Part shown: positions 1-9,826 of the stretch, piece by piece
Layout: each line of letters begins with the position of its first letter
How positions within the stretch are numbered: position 1 is the stretch's first letter
DNA from: an uncultured Eubacterium sp.
GTDB lineage: Bacteria; Bacillota; Clostridia; Lachnospirales; Lachnospiraceae
Assembly: GCA_958446835.1 (NCBI GenBank)
Contig: CAUCXT010000005.1
Location: 31,199 to 95,198, forward strand
Direction of reading: 5' to 3'
Length of the DNA stretch: 64,000 nt
Program-made: the position numbers and the translations under genes
The notes under the pieces: generated by a model
Told to the model about the DNA's origin: nothing
Seen by the model: the letters and a program-made list of their open reading frames with translations, nothing else
Databases searched by the model: none

Positions 1-1
1 A

Positions 2-361
2 GGTGTTGAGATAGTCGGGGAGGCGGTAAAGGCAGCCGGGGAAAATGCTGCACTTAACGGCCTTGACAACTGTAAGTTTTTAGCGGGTGATGTGCTCAGG
101 GTGATTGATGAGATAGAGGAGAAGCCGGATATACTCATCCTTGACCCGCCGCGTGATGGTATACATCCGAAGGCACTGCCGAAGCTCATAGCATACGGTG
201 TCGACAGGATAGTATATGTATCCTGTAAGCCGACAAGCCTTGCGCGTGACATGGCTGTCTTTAATGAAAATGGATATTATTTGGAAAAAGCGGCTGCGGT
301 CGACATGTTTCCGGGAACGGCAAACACCGAGGTAGTGGCACTTATCGCCCGAAAAGGTTAA
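2..361 (+). CDS. 23S rRNA (uracil-C5)-methyltransferase, RlmD/RumA-TrmA family, 3' part
   Basis: Only the C-terminal ~119 codons are present; the gene starts left of the window. The family transfers a methyl group from SAM to C5 of a uracil in 23S rRNA or tRNA. The visible part has the motif DPPRDGIHPKAL (residues about 46-57 of the fragment) and VSCKPTSLARD, which holds the catalytic cysteine of the SC(N/K)P motif. A typical FPGT...EVVAL tail follows and the frame ends in TAA at 359-361. Which uracil is modified cannot be told from this fragment, so no symbol is given. Confidence 0.9.
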   Translation, partial: GVEIVGEAVKAAGENAALNGLDNCKFLAGDVLRVIDEIEEKPDILILDPPRDGIHPKALPKLIAYGVDRIVYVSCKPTSLARDMAVFNENGYYLEKAAAVDMFPGTANTEVVALIARKG

Positions 362-378
362 AAAATAATAAAAATTGC

Positions 379-424
379 TTGACATTCGGAGCATTTGAAT
401 ATATTCTATTTACGTTAATTAACG
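379..424 (+). promoter_or_regulatory. Promoter of the opp operon with adjacent palindromes
   Basis: TTGACA at 379-384 and TATTCT at 402-407 are separated by exactly 17 bp. A perfect 12-bp palindrome, CGTTAATTAACG (413-424), lies where transcription would start. A second perfect palindrome, AACGCGTT, sits at 531-538, just before the ribosome binding site GGAGGA (551-556). The palindromes could be operators, but no regulator is identified. Confidence 0.6.
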
Positions 425-563
425 CGGAATAATTTAAATTTAATACTTACCGGTATATTGCACATAAAGGGGTGGGCTAGTCTCATTCCTTTTTCTTGAA
501 TATAGCAATAATTTAAACTGGTAAAGTGTAAACGCGTTAAAATATAACAAGGAGGAAAATTTT

Positions 564-3110
564 ATGAGAAAGTTTTCAAAGCGTGTTCTTGCTGTTACAC
601 TTTCAACTGCAATGGTATTTTCACTTGCAGCATGTAACAAGTCGAACAACAATCCTACTGATCCTACAACATCACAGGGTCAGACAGGTGAGTCCACTTC
701 TGCTACAGATGGCAGCAGTGAGACAGGTAACGATGGAGTGCAGACCTATACATACAATTCCTATACGTCAGCACTTGCCAACAACTGGAATCCGCATACA
801 TGGGAGACAAATGCGGATGATGCGGTTTTAACTAGTTATTTATCTTCACCTTTCTGTACAATGCAGGTTCTCGATTCTGAGAATGGTGTATATCAGTGGG
901 TATATGAGATGGCAACATCCATCACTGATGTGACGAAGGATCACAAGGATGACCTCACCAAGTACAATGTAACACTTCCATCGGGCAAGACGGCAGATGA
1001 GACAGAAGCCGGCTTCGTATTCGAAATCAAGTTAAATCCGGAAGCCAAGTGGCAGGACGGAACACCTATCACTGCTGATACTTACGTTTACTCAATGCAG
1101 CAGTTACTTGATTCTTCCATGAAGAACTACAGAGCTAACCTCTACTACAGCGGTGAGTCTGCAGTTGCAGGTGGTCTTGCATACTATAATTCAGAGTCTC
1201 CGCTCTACACTGCAATGGTTCCAGCTTACGGCGAGGGAGAGACTCCTGATTACTCTTATGATTTAGACGCAGGTATCGATGCAGGATATGTATATATAAG
1301 CGACAGCGCTGATACAACCCTCGGCTATTCTGTGAGCACTCTCTGGAATGACCACGGTTTCGGAACAGAGGACGGCTATGCAGCAATCACTGACGGGGCA
1401 GATGATTACGGCTATACTAAGATTACTGCTGATAACAAGGATGCAATCTTCGGCTTCGTTTCTGCAGCTCTTGCAGCAGGCTTCGGTATCACAGATGAGG
1501 CACAGCTTGCTGATTTAACAAAGGAAATGTTATTCGTAAACGATGGTACATTAAGCGAGAAGGTTGACTGGGATACAGTAGGCCTTTACAAGGTTGATGA
1601 TTACACAATCCGTTATGTAACACAGACATATCAGGATCTCAACTACTTCTTAACAAGCTGTACATCAACATGGTTAGTATATGAGCCATACTATGAGGCA
1701 GGCAAGGATACAACAGGTACATTGGTAACAACTGATTACAACACTAAGCTTGAGAACACTATGTCCTATGGTCCATATAAGCTTGTTTCTTTACAGAATG
1801 ATAAGCAGATGGTATTCGAGAAGAACGAGAACTGGTATGGTTATACAGAGGAGAACGGACGTCTTGTGTCAACAACACCTTATCTTGTAGATGGTGAGAA
1901 TGTTCCTAGATATGTGACAGATAAGGTCGTTATCAATGTTATGGATGATAACGCTGCCAAGCAGGCATTCTTAAAGGGAGAGGTTGATGAATGGAGCCCA
2001 AGCTCAGACGATCTTTCAACATACTCAACATCAGAGCAGTTATACAAGGTTGATGAGACATACACAACGTCCTTCTTCTTCAACACTAACCTTGAGAAGC
2101 TTCAGGAAATGGATCGTTCAAAGGGTAATACTAACTCAGTTGTTCTCTCTAATGACAATTTCCGTAAGGCAATGTCATTAGGCATTGACCGTACTGAGTG
2201 GGTAACAGCTACACCTGGCTACAAGCCGGCTTACGCTATACTCAACAACTTGTATTTCTACGATGTATACAATGACCCAACATCCTCATACCGTAACTCT
2301 GATGAGGCTATGCAGGCAATCTGTAACCTTTACGGAGTATCTTACGGCGATGGAACACCTTATGCAACATTACAGGATGCATATAAGTCAATCAATGGTT
2401 ACAACTTAACAGAGGCTAAGGAGCTTATGAAGACAGCCTGCGATGAACTTGTTGCTGCAGGTCTCTACACAGCCGGTGAGGATATCGTTATCCGTGTCGG
2501 TTACAAGAAGGGTGCCCTTGATTCAGCTGATAACAAGCAGATTGAGCTTTTCAACAAGTATATCAATGCTGCTGCTGAGGGCTCAGGCTTCGGTAAGATT
2601 ACCCTGACTGCAGTTGATAATATCAACGACCGTTACGGTGATGTAGCTAAGGGCGAGTATGCTATTGGCTTAGGTGCATGGGGCGGTGCCGCATTCTATC
2701 CGTTCCGTAACTTCCAGGTATACTGTGATCCGGATCAGTACTCAATTAATGAGGCTGGCTGCTGGGATCCTAAGACAGAGGAGCTAACACTCAATGTTAA
2801 CGGTGAGGATGTTACAATGACATGGCAGGCATGGTCAGGCTCGATGATAGGCTCAGGCGTATATTCAGAGGCTGATTTCTCCACAAAGCTCAGCATCACA
2901 GCTCAGTTAGAGGAGAACTTCTTAAAGAAGTACTACAGAATTCCGCTTGCCGGAATGACATCTTGTTCAATGCTTTCATATAAGTGTTCATACTACACAG
3001 AGGACTACAACATCATGTATGGCTTTGGTGGAATGGAGCTTATGAAGTACAATTACTCCGATCAGGAGTGGGCTGATTATATAGCAAACAATACATTAAG
3101 CTATGAATAA
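564..3110 (+). CDS. Oligopeptide ABC transporter, substrate-binding lipoprotein (SBP_bac_5 family)
   Basis: This is the extracellular solute receptor of the Opp-type importer encoded downstream. The N-terminus has a lysine/arginine-rich start, a hydrophobic stretch and the lipobox LAAC with the lipid-bearing cysteine at about residue 24; a Ser/Thr/Gly/Asn-rich tether follows. The mature part has the cluster-C hallmarks (YVYSMQQLLD region, MSYGPYKL, FRKAMSLGIDR). At 848 residues it is far longer than the usual 530-600, so it contains extra segments, for example around residues 190-330. The start is set by GGAGGA 8 bp upstream. A strong terminator follows, so much of the transcript probably ends after this gene, giving more receptor than permease. 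Peptide specificity is not readable. Confidence 0.9.
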   Translation: MRKFSKRVLAVTLSTAMVFSLAACNKSNNNPTDPTTSQGQTGESTSATDGSSETGNDGVQTYTYNSYTSALANNWNPHTWETNADDAVLTSYLSSPFCTMQVLDSENGVYQWVYEMATSITDVTKDHKDDLTKYNVTLPSGKTADETEAGFVFEIKLNPEAKWQDGTPITADTYVYSMQQLLDSSMKNYRANLYYSGESAVAGGLAYYNSESPLYTAMVPAYGEGETPDYSYDLDAGIDAGYVYISDSADTTLGYSVSTLWNDHGFGTEDGYAAITDGADDYGYTKITADNKDAIFGFVSAALAAGFGITDEAQLADLTKEMLFVNDGTLSEKVDWDTVGLYKVDDYTIRYVTQTYQDLNYFLTSCTSTWLVYEPYYEAGKDTTGTLVTTDYNTKLENTMSYGPYKLVSLQNDKQMVFEKNENWYGYTEENGRLVSTTPYLVDGENVPRYVTDKVVINVMDDNAAKQAFLKGEVDEWSPSSDDLSTYSTSEQLYKVDETYTTSFFFNTNLEKLQEMDRSKGNTNSVVLSNDNFRKAMSLGIDRTEWVTATPGYKPAYAILNNLYFYDVYNDPTSSYRNSDEAMQAICNLYGVSYGDGTPYATLQDAYKSINGYNLTEAKELMKTACDELVAAGLYTAGEDIVIRVGYKKGALDSADNKQIELFNKYINAAAEGSGFGKITLTAVDNINDRYGDVAKGEYAIGLGAWGGAAFYPFRNFQVYCDPDQYSINEAGCWDPKTEELTLNVNGEDVTMTWQAWSGSMIGSGVYSEADFSTKLSITAQLEENFLKKYYRIPLAGMTSCSMLSYKCSYYTEDYNIMYGFGGMELMKYNYSDQEWADYIANNTLSYE

Positions 3111-3153
3111 GCTGCAAATAAGTCACTTTAACTAATACAGAACAAAACTCAGG

Positions 3154-3185
3154 CTGCGGAGAAGCAGAAGTTCTCCGCAGTTTTT
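3154..3185 (+). terminator. Rho-independent terminator after the binding-protein gene
   Basis: Perfect 10-bp stem CTGCGGAGAA (3154-3163) / TTCTCCGCAG (3171-3180) with a 7-nt loop, followed by TTTTT. Confidence 0.9.
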
Positions 3186-3276
3186 GTTCAATAGCTATGT
3201 TTTTCTCTGTTTTGGTTTGGTTACCGCTTAAGGGAAAATTACGAAGGATTACTTAGAATAATTGCAATATTATTTA

Positions 3277-3305
3277 TTGCCGTGACAATAAAAATATTAT
3301 ATAAT
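3277..3305 (+). promoter_or_regulatory. Second promoter, for oppBCDF
   Basis: TTGCCG (3277-3282), 17-bp spacer, TATAAT (3300-3305). Together with the preceding terminator this suggests the permease/ATPase genes have their own transcript. Confidence 0.6.
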
Positions 3306-3393
3306 TTCGTGTAGCTGAACCTAAACAAAGAAATGCATTGTTTAGAACCAGTATATAAGTTAAGGATAAAGTAATAAAAAGGAGAAAGCTCTA

Positions 3394-4392
3394 ATGGGAA
3401 AGGCTAAAAAGACCGGAGGACGAAGAAGTGGAATGGGAAAATACGTTGTAAAACGTATTGTATTGATGTTTTTTACATTCTTTATTATTTCCACAATTTG
3501 TTTCATGTTAGTACGTTTACTTCCTAGGGAGCTGCCTACGGACAAGGTACAGGCGGCTGCTATTCAGGAAAGATGGGAGGCACTTGGATATAATAAGCCA
3601 TTGCTGATTCAGTATGGTATATATTTGAAGAATATTTTCACCAAGTGGGATTTTGGTACATCCTGGTACATCCAGTTCAGACAGCCTGCATGGGATGTGC
3701 TCACAAGCAGACTTTTACCGACAGTGCTGGTAAACCTGTACTCACTCTTACTTTCAATTCCTCTGGGAATAGGACTTGGTATATTTGCCGCTATCAAGAA
3801 GAATAAGTGGCAGGATTCATTGATAAGTACACTTGTCATGGTATTTATCTCTGTGCCGAGCTATGTATATGCATTCTTGGTTCAGTATTTATTCTATTTC
3901 AAGCTTGGATGGCTTCCGCTTATGGTATATTCCATCAACGATGCGGGAGGTTCATGGCTTACAGGCAAGATGTTCCACAGTATGATTGCACCTATTCTTG
4001 CACTTTCCTTCGGTGAGATTGCAGGCTTATGCAGATTTACAAGAGCGGAGCTTACCGAGACGCTTACATCGGACTATATGCTTCTTGCGCGTACTAAGGG
4101 TCTTACCCGTGGACAGGCGACTGTAAGACATGCACTCAAGAATGCGATGGTACCGATACTCCCTATGATTATCTCCAGCTTTATAGGAATCATGGGAGGT
4201 TCAATGATTATCGAGCAGATATTCTCAATTCCGGGTGTAGGACAGCTGTACATCAAGTCTATTTCGTTGTTTGACTATGATGTATTTATGATGGACAGTG
4301 TTTTCTATACATTTATAGGTCTTTTAGCGAACATCGTTGTAGATATAAGCTACGGCTTTATTGATCCTAGAATAAGAATGGGGGAGAAATAG
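3394..4392 (+). CDS. oppB: Peptide ABC transporter permease, OppB/DppB family
   Basis: First membrane subunit of the oligopeptide importer, 332 residues, close to the family norm. After a basic N-terminus there is a first helix (VLMFFTFFIISTICFMLVRLL), an external loop with an amphipathic YGIYLKNIFTKWDFGTSW segment, and the BPD_transp_1 domain. The cytoplasmic EAA loop that contacts the ATPases is at TSDYMLLARTKGLTRGQATVRHALKN (about residues 226-251). The C-terminal IDPRIRMG is typical for OppB. GGAGAA (3381-3386) precedes the ATG, and the next gene starts 1 bp after the stop, so translation is probably coupled. No insertion of the kind found in the three genes downstream is seen here. Confidence 0.93.
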   Translation: MGKAKKTGGRRSGMGKYVVKRIVLMFFTFFIISTICFMLVRLLPRELPTDKVQAAAIQERWEALGYNKPLLIQYGIYLKNIFTKWDFGTSWYIQFRQPAWDVLTSRLLPTVLVNLYSLLLSIPLGIGLGIFAAIKKNKWQDSLISTLVMVFISVPSYVYAFLVQYLFYFKLGWLPLMVYSINDAGGSWLTGKMFHSMIAPILALSFGEIAGLCRFTRAELTETLTSDYMLLARTKGLTRGQATVRHALKNAMVPILPMIISSFIGIMGGSMIIEQIFSIPGVGQLYIKSISLFDYDVFMMDSVFYTFIGLLANIVVDISYGFIDPRIRMGEK

Positions 4393-4393
4393 T

Positions 4394-5980
4394 ATGCAGG
4401 ACAACAATTTAAACTATGAAAACATCCCATTGGAGAAATTTGAATTTGTTCATGATGGAGATAGAATATCCGACAAGAAATTTGAAGATAAGCCTATCAG
4501 CTACTTTAAGGATGCATGGATTCGTTTCAGGAAGAACCGCGCCAGCGTTATCGCAACGGTTATAATTGCACTTATTGTACTTTTTGCATTCATAACCCCT
4601 CTGTTTATAAGAAATTATGACTCAAGATTCATGGACGCTTATTATGCTAAGAAGGGACCTAGAAATGAGTTTCTTGCAAAGTTCGGAATAGCAGATGGTT
4701 CCGTTGCGCGTAAGTTCTCAGACAAGGGACTTATCAAGGCTGTAGCTATAGGTATGGGTGCAGAGGATCATGAGGGAAACGGCAATGTCACACTTGAGGA
4801 AGGACTTGCCAGCAGGTATCAGCCGATTATCAAGGGCTCAATAGGCGAACCTTCTATAACCTACGATGCTGCCAAGAAGGAGAAAAAGGTCTATGGTGCC
4901 AATATCGACACTTATCTTGAGGTAGGCTTTATGTACAACAGCATTGAGCAGTCCGAGTACAAGGATATCCTTAGATATCAGGAGGAGACAGGCATTCAGA
5001 TATTATATCCTCTTATTGCGGACAACGAATGGAACTTCGACGCGTTAGATGCCAACTACTGGTACAAGACCAAGAAGGGTACACCTGTCTATATTGATAA
5101 GAATGGAAAGGCCAAGACTATCGAGTATGGAGAGGGAATGGTACTTGAGGATAACTATGTCCGCGATGCTGACGGAAATCCGGTTTATTACGAGTACACA
5201 GGCGGTGGAAGCTATGATACAGCCCAGTATAGGGTAAGAGTTCTGTACTATAACTATTATCAGTATAAGAACGGCTTCGTACCTCAGTATATTCTCGGAA
5301 CGGACAGCCAGGGCTATGACCTTGCGCTCAGGCTTGCAGATGGTATCAAGCTGAGCCTGCTTGTCGCTGTATGTGTATCGGTAGTCAACTTCATAATCGG
5401 TGCCGCCTATGGTGCGATTGAGGGCTACTACGGTGGAACAGTTGATATAGTCTTAGAGAGAGTCACTGATGTACTGAGCGGTGTTCCGTTCATCATCGTT
5501 GCCACACTGTTCCAGTTACACCTCGCTTCAAAGCTCGGACCGGTTGCCTGCCTTATCTTTGCCTATGTGCTCACAGGCTGGATCGGTACGGCATCAAGAG
5601 TGCGTACACAGTTTTACAGATTTAAGAATTCAGAGTATGTTATGGCTGCAAGAACACTTGGTGCGAAGGACAGGAGACTTATCTGGAAGCATATTTTCCC
5701 TAATTCACTTGGAACAATTGTTACTTCAGCAGCGCTGTCAATTCCGAGTGTAATCAACTCAGAGAGTATGTTGAGCTACTTAGGTATCGTTAAGCTTGGT
5801 ACAGCTTCTACGACTTCGCTTGGTAATCTTCTTGCTGAGGCGCAGGGTATCTGGACTAACTACCCTCATCTTATGATATGCCCTGCATTAGTGCTTTCGT
5901 TACTTATGATATGCTTTAACTTGTTCGGTAATGGATTAAGAGATGCGTTCAATCCATCGCTGCGTGGTGTGGAGGAATAA
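4394..5980 (+). CDS. oppC: Peptide ABC transporter permease, OppC/DppC family, with a large extracytoplasmic insertion
   Basis: Second membrane subunit of the importer. The OppC_N segment (SYFKDAWIRFRKNRASV) and first helix (about residues 53-73) are normal. About 220 residues rich in Tyr, Asp, Lys and Gly follow before the standard ILGTDSQGYDLALRLADG motif resumes near residue 300. Family members have only about 30 residues there and total about 300; this one has 528. The loop should face outside. The rest is an ordinary BPD_transp_1 domain with the EAA loop at EYVMAARTLGAKDRRLIWKH. The frame is open throughout, so the insertion is not a misread. It may contact the equally enlarged binding protein (inference). 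Confidence 0.9.
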   Translation: MQDNNLNYENIPLEKFEFVHDGDRISDKKFEDKPISYFKDAWIRFRKNRASVIATVIIALIVLFAFITPLFIRNYDSRFMDAYYAKKGPRNEFLAKFGIADGSVARKFSDKGLIKAVAIGMGAEDHEGNGNVTLEEGLASRYQPIIKGSIGEPSITYDAAKKEKKVYGANIDTYLEVGFMYNSIEQSEYKDILRYQEETGIQILYPLIADNEWNFDALDANYWYKTKKGTPVYIDKNGKAKTIEYGEGMVLEDNYVRDADGNPVYYEYTGGGSYDTAQYRVRVLYYNYYQYKNGFVPQYILGTDSQGYDLALRLADGIKLSLLVAVCVSVVNFIIGAAYGAIEGYYGGTVDIVLERVTDVLSGVPFIIVATLFQLHLASKLGPVACLIFAYVLTGWIGTASRVRTQFYRFKNSEYVMAARTLGAKDRRLIWKHIFPNSLGTIVTSAALSIPSVINSESMLSYLGIVKLGTASTTSLGNLLAEAQGIWTNYPHLMICPALVLSLLMICFNLFGNGLRDAFNPSLRGVEE

Positions 5981-5983
5981 TAT

Positions 5984-8152
5984 ATGGATAAGATATTAGA
6001 AGTTAAGAACCTGAAAGTTTCCTTCCGTACACAGGGAGGAACCGTTAAGGCTGTTAGAGATATTTCGTTTGACCTTGAAAGAGGTAAGACACTTGCAATT
6101 GTTGGAGAGTCCGGCTCAGGTAAGTCAGTTACATCCAAGGCAATCCTTGGTATCCTTGCCGGTAACTCAATAATAGAGGGCGGAGAGATTCTGTATGATG
6201 GAAAGGATTTATTATCCATCACAGAGGATGAGATGTACAAAATCAGAGGTGATAAGATATCGATGATTTTCCAGGATCCATTGTCCTCCCTCAATCCAAT
6301 CGTAAAAATCGGACGCCAGATTACAGAGGCGATGCTTCTTAAGAATAAGGCGAACAGAAAAGAAGCGAGAAATGAGTTCAATTCCCTTCTAAGGATATTG
6401 AAGAGCAACATGATTGCGGCTCAGGGACAGGGCTCAGAGGCAGAAATAACAGAGATGATAAAGACCTTCGACGGCTTTGCAACTCTGTCGACAAAGCTTG
6501 AGATGCCATACAATGATGCTATGGCTAATGCCGAGGAAATCAAGGCATCTGTTGAGGATCTTCTTTTCATGGTAGAGAAGAAGCAGAATCCTGATGTAAG
6601 AGAGAAGCTTACAGATTATGTTCTGATGCTTCAGAAGGTTCAGAATGAATTCATCGAGGATGAGTATGCTGCAAGGCTTACAGAGCTTCTTGATAAGCAT
6701 AAGAAGGAGAAGGACAGCTATCCGAAGAAAGCACAGGAGAATGTCGAGCTGTCAGCTTCTCTTGAAAAGCTGTTAAATGATACAGCCAGGCTTATGGATG
6801 ACATCATCAGCCAGCCAAGACCTAATTTCTTCAGAATAGGTTACTATAAGCTTAAGGGAAAGGATTGCAGCATCAAGGGAAAGGGTGTTGAGAAGCTCAA
6901 CGAGGAGGCACTTACATTCCTCAACGATAACTTCATGAACCATTTCCTTGAACTTGAGGATAATGGTATACGCTATTCGTTTGAAAATGCACTTGAGAAC
7001 AAGAAGAAGCTTCTTCCTAAGCTTGAGGAGGCTAAGAAGTACTACGAGGGCAGCTTCACAAAGGCTGAGGCTAAGAGCTATGCAAAGACTCTTGCCGATT
7101 TAGTTCCGGCTTCCATTGACCAGCTTGAAATTAACAAGGACAGTGTTGCATATACCTTCAGAAGCAGTCTTAATAAGGCTATCGATAAGTACTTCTCCGC
7201 CCAGAAGACCAATCCGAAGGAGGAGGCAAGATTTGCAAGTCAGTCTGCCAAGAGAGAGAAGCTTATCGCAAAGGGAAAGACTGTGGACTGGAAGGTTGTA
7301 CCGAAGTCAGTTTATGACCTTGATGAGCTGAAGGCAGATATCGTTCACGTGGTCACACGTCTTGAGGAGAAGTATAAGGCAGAGATAGCGGCGGCAGAGA
7401 ACTTCGATGTCGAGGCAAGAGGAATTGAGATAGTTGATTTCTTTAAGACTAAGGCTTCGCAGGTTGTATATAAGGTAACTAAGGCAATGGCGAAGGAGAA
7501 GGCAATCAAGCTTATGGAGGAGGTTGGCATCCATGAGCCTAGACGCAGATACAATCAGTATCCGTTCGAGTTCTCAGGTGGTATGAGACAGCGTATCGTT
7601 ATCGCGATAGCGCTTGCGGCAAATCCGGACATTCTTATTTGTGATGAGCCTACAACAGCACTTGACGTTACGATTCAGGCACAGATACTTGAGCTTATCA
7701 ACCAGTTGAAGGTTGAGCGTAACCTTTCGGTTATCTTCATCACACATGACCTTGGCGTGGTTGCCAACATGGCTGATGAGATTGCCGTTATGTATGCCGG
7801 TAAGATAGTTGAGTACGGAACAGCGCAGGATATCTTCTATGACCCGAGACATCCGTATACCTGGGCTCTTCTCTCCTCAATGCCGGATCTTGATACGAGC
7901 GATAAGCTCGATGCTATTCCGGGTACGCCGCCGAATATGATTTATCCACCTGTAGGTGATGCATTTGCGGACAGAAATAAGTATGCCATGAAGATTGATT
8001 TCGAGAAGCAGCCGCCTATGTTTAAGGTAAGTGATACACATATGGCAGCTACATGGTTACTTCATCCTAATGCACCGAAGGTTGAGATACCTAAGATTAT
8101 TACGGATCGTATTGCAAGAATGAAACAGAAAAGCGCAGGAGGTGAAATCTAA
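5984..8152 (+). CDS. oppD: Peptide ABC transporter ATPase, OppD family, with ~375-residue helical insertion
   Basis: Cytoplasmic ATPase of the importer. Walker A GESGSGKS is at residues 41-48, Q-loop glutamine 97 in MIFQDPLSSLNP, signature FSGGMRQR at 530-537, Walker B ILICDEP with D554/E555, then the H-loop ITHD and the C-terminal oligopeptide-transport tail (HPYTWALL...PGTPP). In normal OppD the Q-loop and signature lie about 60 residues apart; here about 433. The extra segment (roughly residues 130-505) is Lys/Glu/Ala-rich and looks mostly alpha-helical, partly coiled coil, with no motif I recognise. It enters the helical subdomain that touches the permease. All catalytic motifs are intact. 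The stop overlaps the next start (TAATG). Confidence 0.92.
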   Translation: MDKILEVKNLKVSFRTQGGTVKAVRDISFDLERGKTLAIVGESGSGKSVTSKAILGILAGNSIIEGGEILYDGKDLLSITEDEMYKIRGDKISMIFQDPLSSLNPIVKIGRQITEAMLLKNKANRKEARNEFNSLLRILKSNMIAAQGQGSEAEITEMIKTFDGFATLSTKLEMPYNDAMANAEEIKASVEDLLFMVEKKQNPDVREKLTDYVLMLQKVQNEFIEDEYAARLTELLDKHKKEKDSYPKKAQENVELSASLEKLLNDTARLMDDIISQPRPNFFRIGYYKLKGKDCSIKGKGVEKLNEEALTFLNDNFMNHFLELEDNGIRYSFENALENKKKLLPKLEEAKKYYEGSFTKAEAKSYAKTLADLVPASIDQLEINKDSVAYTFRSSLNKAIDKYFSAQKTNPKEEARFASQSAKREKLIAKGKTVDWKVVPKSVYDLDELKADIVHVVTRLEEKYKAEIAAAENFDVEARGIEIVDFFKTKASQVVYKVTKAMAKEKAIKLMEEVGIHEPRRRYNQYPFEFSGGMRQRIVIAIALAANPDILICDEPTTALDVTIQAQILELINQLKVERNLSVIFITHDLGVVANMADEIAVMYAGKIVEYGTAQDIFYDPRHPYTWALLSSMPDLDTSDKLDAIPGTPPNMIYPPVGDAFADRNKYAMKIDFEKQPPMFKVSDTHMAATWLLHPNAPKVEIPKIITDRIARMKQKSAGGEI

Positions 8153-9405
8153 TGGAAGATAAGAATCAGGAGGTTTTACTTCGTGTTGAGAATCTTTGTC
8201 AGTATTTCGGTCCTACCAAGGCAGTTGATGGCGTAAGCTTCGACATTAAGAAGGGTGAGGTTTTCGGTCTTGTTGGAGAGTCAGGCTGTGGTAAGACTAC
8301 AACCGGACGTTCAATCATCAAGATTTATGATATTACAAGCGGTAATATATATTTCGAGAATCAGAGAATCTGTGCAGGAACAGGAAGCTATAAGCTTGCG
8401 ATAGAGAATGCGAAGTCAGAGGCTAAGAAGGCAGTCAAGGAGTTGGACGAGGATTCTAAGAAAAATCCTTCCAATGCTGAGGCTAACAACAAGAAGAAGG
8501 CTGAGATTAAGACAAATCTTGACAGGACAATAGCTGAGAATAAGGCGCAGATAAAGAGCGCCGTGTTTGACCATAAGAACTGCGACAAGGAATACTCAAA
8601 GAAGCTTGTAGCTGAGGTTAATGAAAGATATAAGAAGGCTATGGCTGAGGCTGGAAATGACGGCGCAAAGTTAGCTGAATTAAAGAAGAAATATAAGGAT
8701 GAATTAAGAGTAGCCAAGAATACACGTCTTATCACCAAGATACAGATGATTTTCCAGGACCCTATAGCTTCACTTAACCCACGTATGACAGTCCGTGAGA
8801 TTATAGCTGAGGGACTTGTAATCAATGGAATAAGGGATAAAGAGTTCATTGACGAGAAGGTATATGAGATACTTGAGATGGTAGGACTTGTAAGAGAGCA
8901 TGCGGGACGTTACCCACATGAGTTCTCAGGTGGTCAGCGTCAGCGTATCGGTATCGCACGTTCAGTTATTATGAGACCGGATCTGCTCATTGCGGATGAG
9001 CCTATCTCAGCGCTTGACGTATCCATTCAGGCACAGGTTATCAATCTTTTGAATGATCTGCGTGAGAAGCTTGGTCTTACAATATTATTCATCGCGCATG
9101 ACTTGTCGGTTGTAAAGTATTTCTCCGACAGAATCGGTGTAATGTATTTTGGTAATATGGTGGAGCTTGCCTCTTCAGATGAGTTGTTTGCACATCCGCT
9201 TCACCCTTACACACGTTCATTGCTTTCAGCTATTCCGCTTCCGGATCCGGATGCTGAGAAGAACAGGGTTCGTATAACCTACAACCCGATTGCAGAGCAT
9301 GACTATACAGTTGATAAACCGTCAATGCGTGAGGTTGTTCCGGGACATTTTGTATATTGTAACGATGCGGAAGAGGCACGTTACCGTGAGGAACTCAGTA
9401 AGTGA
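8152..9405 (+). CDS. oppF: Peptide ABC transporter ATPase, OppF family, with ~95-residue insertion
   Basis: Partner ATPase of OppD. Walker A GESGCGKT is at residues 42-49, Q-loop Gln202 in [13 protein letters not shown], signature FSGGQRQR at 258-265, Walker B with D282/E283, then IAHD and the oligopeptide tail [19 protein letters not shown]. Walker A to Q-loop is about 155 residues instead of about 55-60: a Lys/Ala/Glu/Asn-rich helical segment lies at about residues 83-190. The insertion point differs from that in OppD (before rather than after the Q-loop), so the two were acquired separately. The stop overlaps the next start as GTGA. Confidence 0.92.
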   Translation: MEDKNQEVLLRVENLCQYFGPTKAVDGVSFDIKKGEVFGLVGESGCGKTTTGRSIIKIYDITSGNIYFENQRICAGTGSYKLAIENAKSEAKKAVKELDEDSKKNPSNAEANNKKKAEIKTNLDRTIAENKAQIKSAVFDHKNCDKEYSKKLVAEVNERYKKAMAEAGNDGAKLAELKKKYKDELRVAKNTRLITKIQMIFQDPIASLNPRMTVREIIAEGLVINGIRDKEFIDEKVYEILEMVGLVREHAGRYPHEFSGGQRQRIGIARSVIMRPDLLIADEPISALDVSIQAQVINLLNDLREKLGLTILFIAHDLSVVKYFSDRIGVMYFGNMVELASSDELFAHPLHPYTRSLLSAIPLPDPDAEKNRVRITYNPIAEHDYTVDKPSMREVVPGHFVYCNDAEEARYREELSK

Positions 9406-9821
9406 AAAAAGAGACAAAAAATAAGGTAATTTCATATAGTATTATTGCGGCAACAGGTCTGCTTATATCCTTCGTTTTTTTAAGACTCAGGTCGTTTAAT
9501 GCAGTGACATTGCCGGCTGAAAAGTACAGACTGTTAGCGGATGCTTTTACCATTCCGGGTATCGCATTCATGATGTTCGGAGCCTTAATCTGGGTGGCAG
9601 GTCTTGGAGCGCTTGACGGTATTTCGTTCGCAGTGAAGGGACTGCTCAGGAGACTTATCCCGGGTTCCCGTCTTAACAGTGAGGATAACGAAAGCTATTA
9701 TGAGTACATCCAGAAGAAGCGTGCCAAAAAGACAAGAGCTTATATGCCGCTGGTTATTGTCGGGGCTGTGTATACCGTACTTGCGATAATATTTATAATA
9801 TTATTTTACCGGGTATTTTGA
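9402..9821 (+). CDS. Small membrane protein, possibly DUF3899-like
   Basis: 139 residues starting at GTG that overlaps the oppF stop (GTGA), so it is translationally coupled to the transporter. It has three predicted helices: VISYSIIAATGLLISFVFL near the N-terminus, a second at about residues 46-68 (GIAFMMFGALIWVAGLGALDGI), and a third at the C-terminus (LVIVGAVYTVLAIIFIILFY), with a charged middle (EYIQKKRAKKTRA). The layout resembles DUF3899 proteins, but I am not certain of the family. Function is unknown; the coupling suggests a role with the peptide importer or simple co-transcription. Confidence 0.75.
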   Translation: MKKETKNKVISYSIIAATGLLISFVFLRLRSFNAVTLPAEKYRLLADAFTIPGIAFMMFGALIWVAGLGALDGISFAVKGLLRRLIPGSRLNSEDNESYYEYIQKKRAKKTRAYMPLVIVGAVYTVLAIIFIILFYRVF

Positions 9822-9826
9822 TTCAG

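Noticed and set aside
8388..8849. Antisense Ser/Phe-rich 153-codon frame in oppF
   Set aside because: Complement of the Lys/Glu-rich insertion; no ribosome binding site and the + strand gene is certain.
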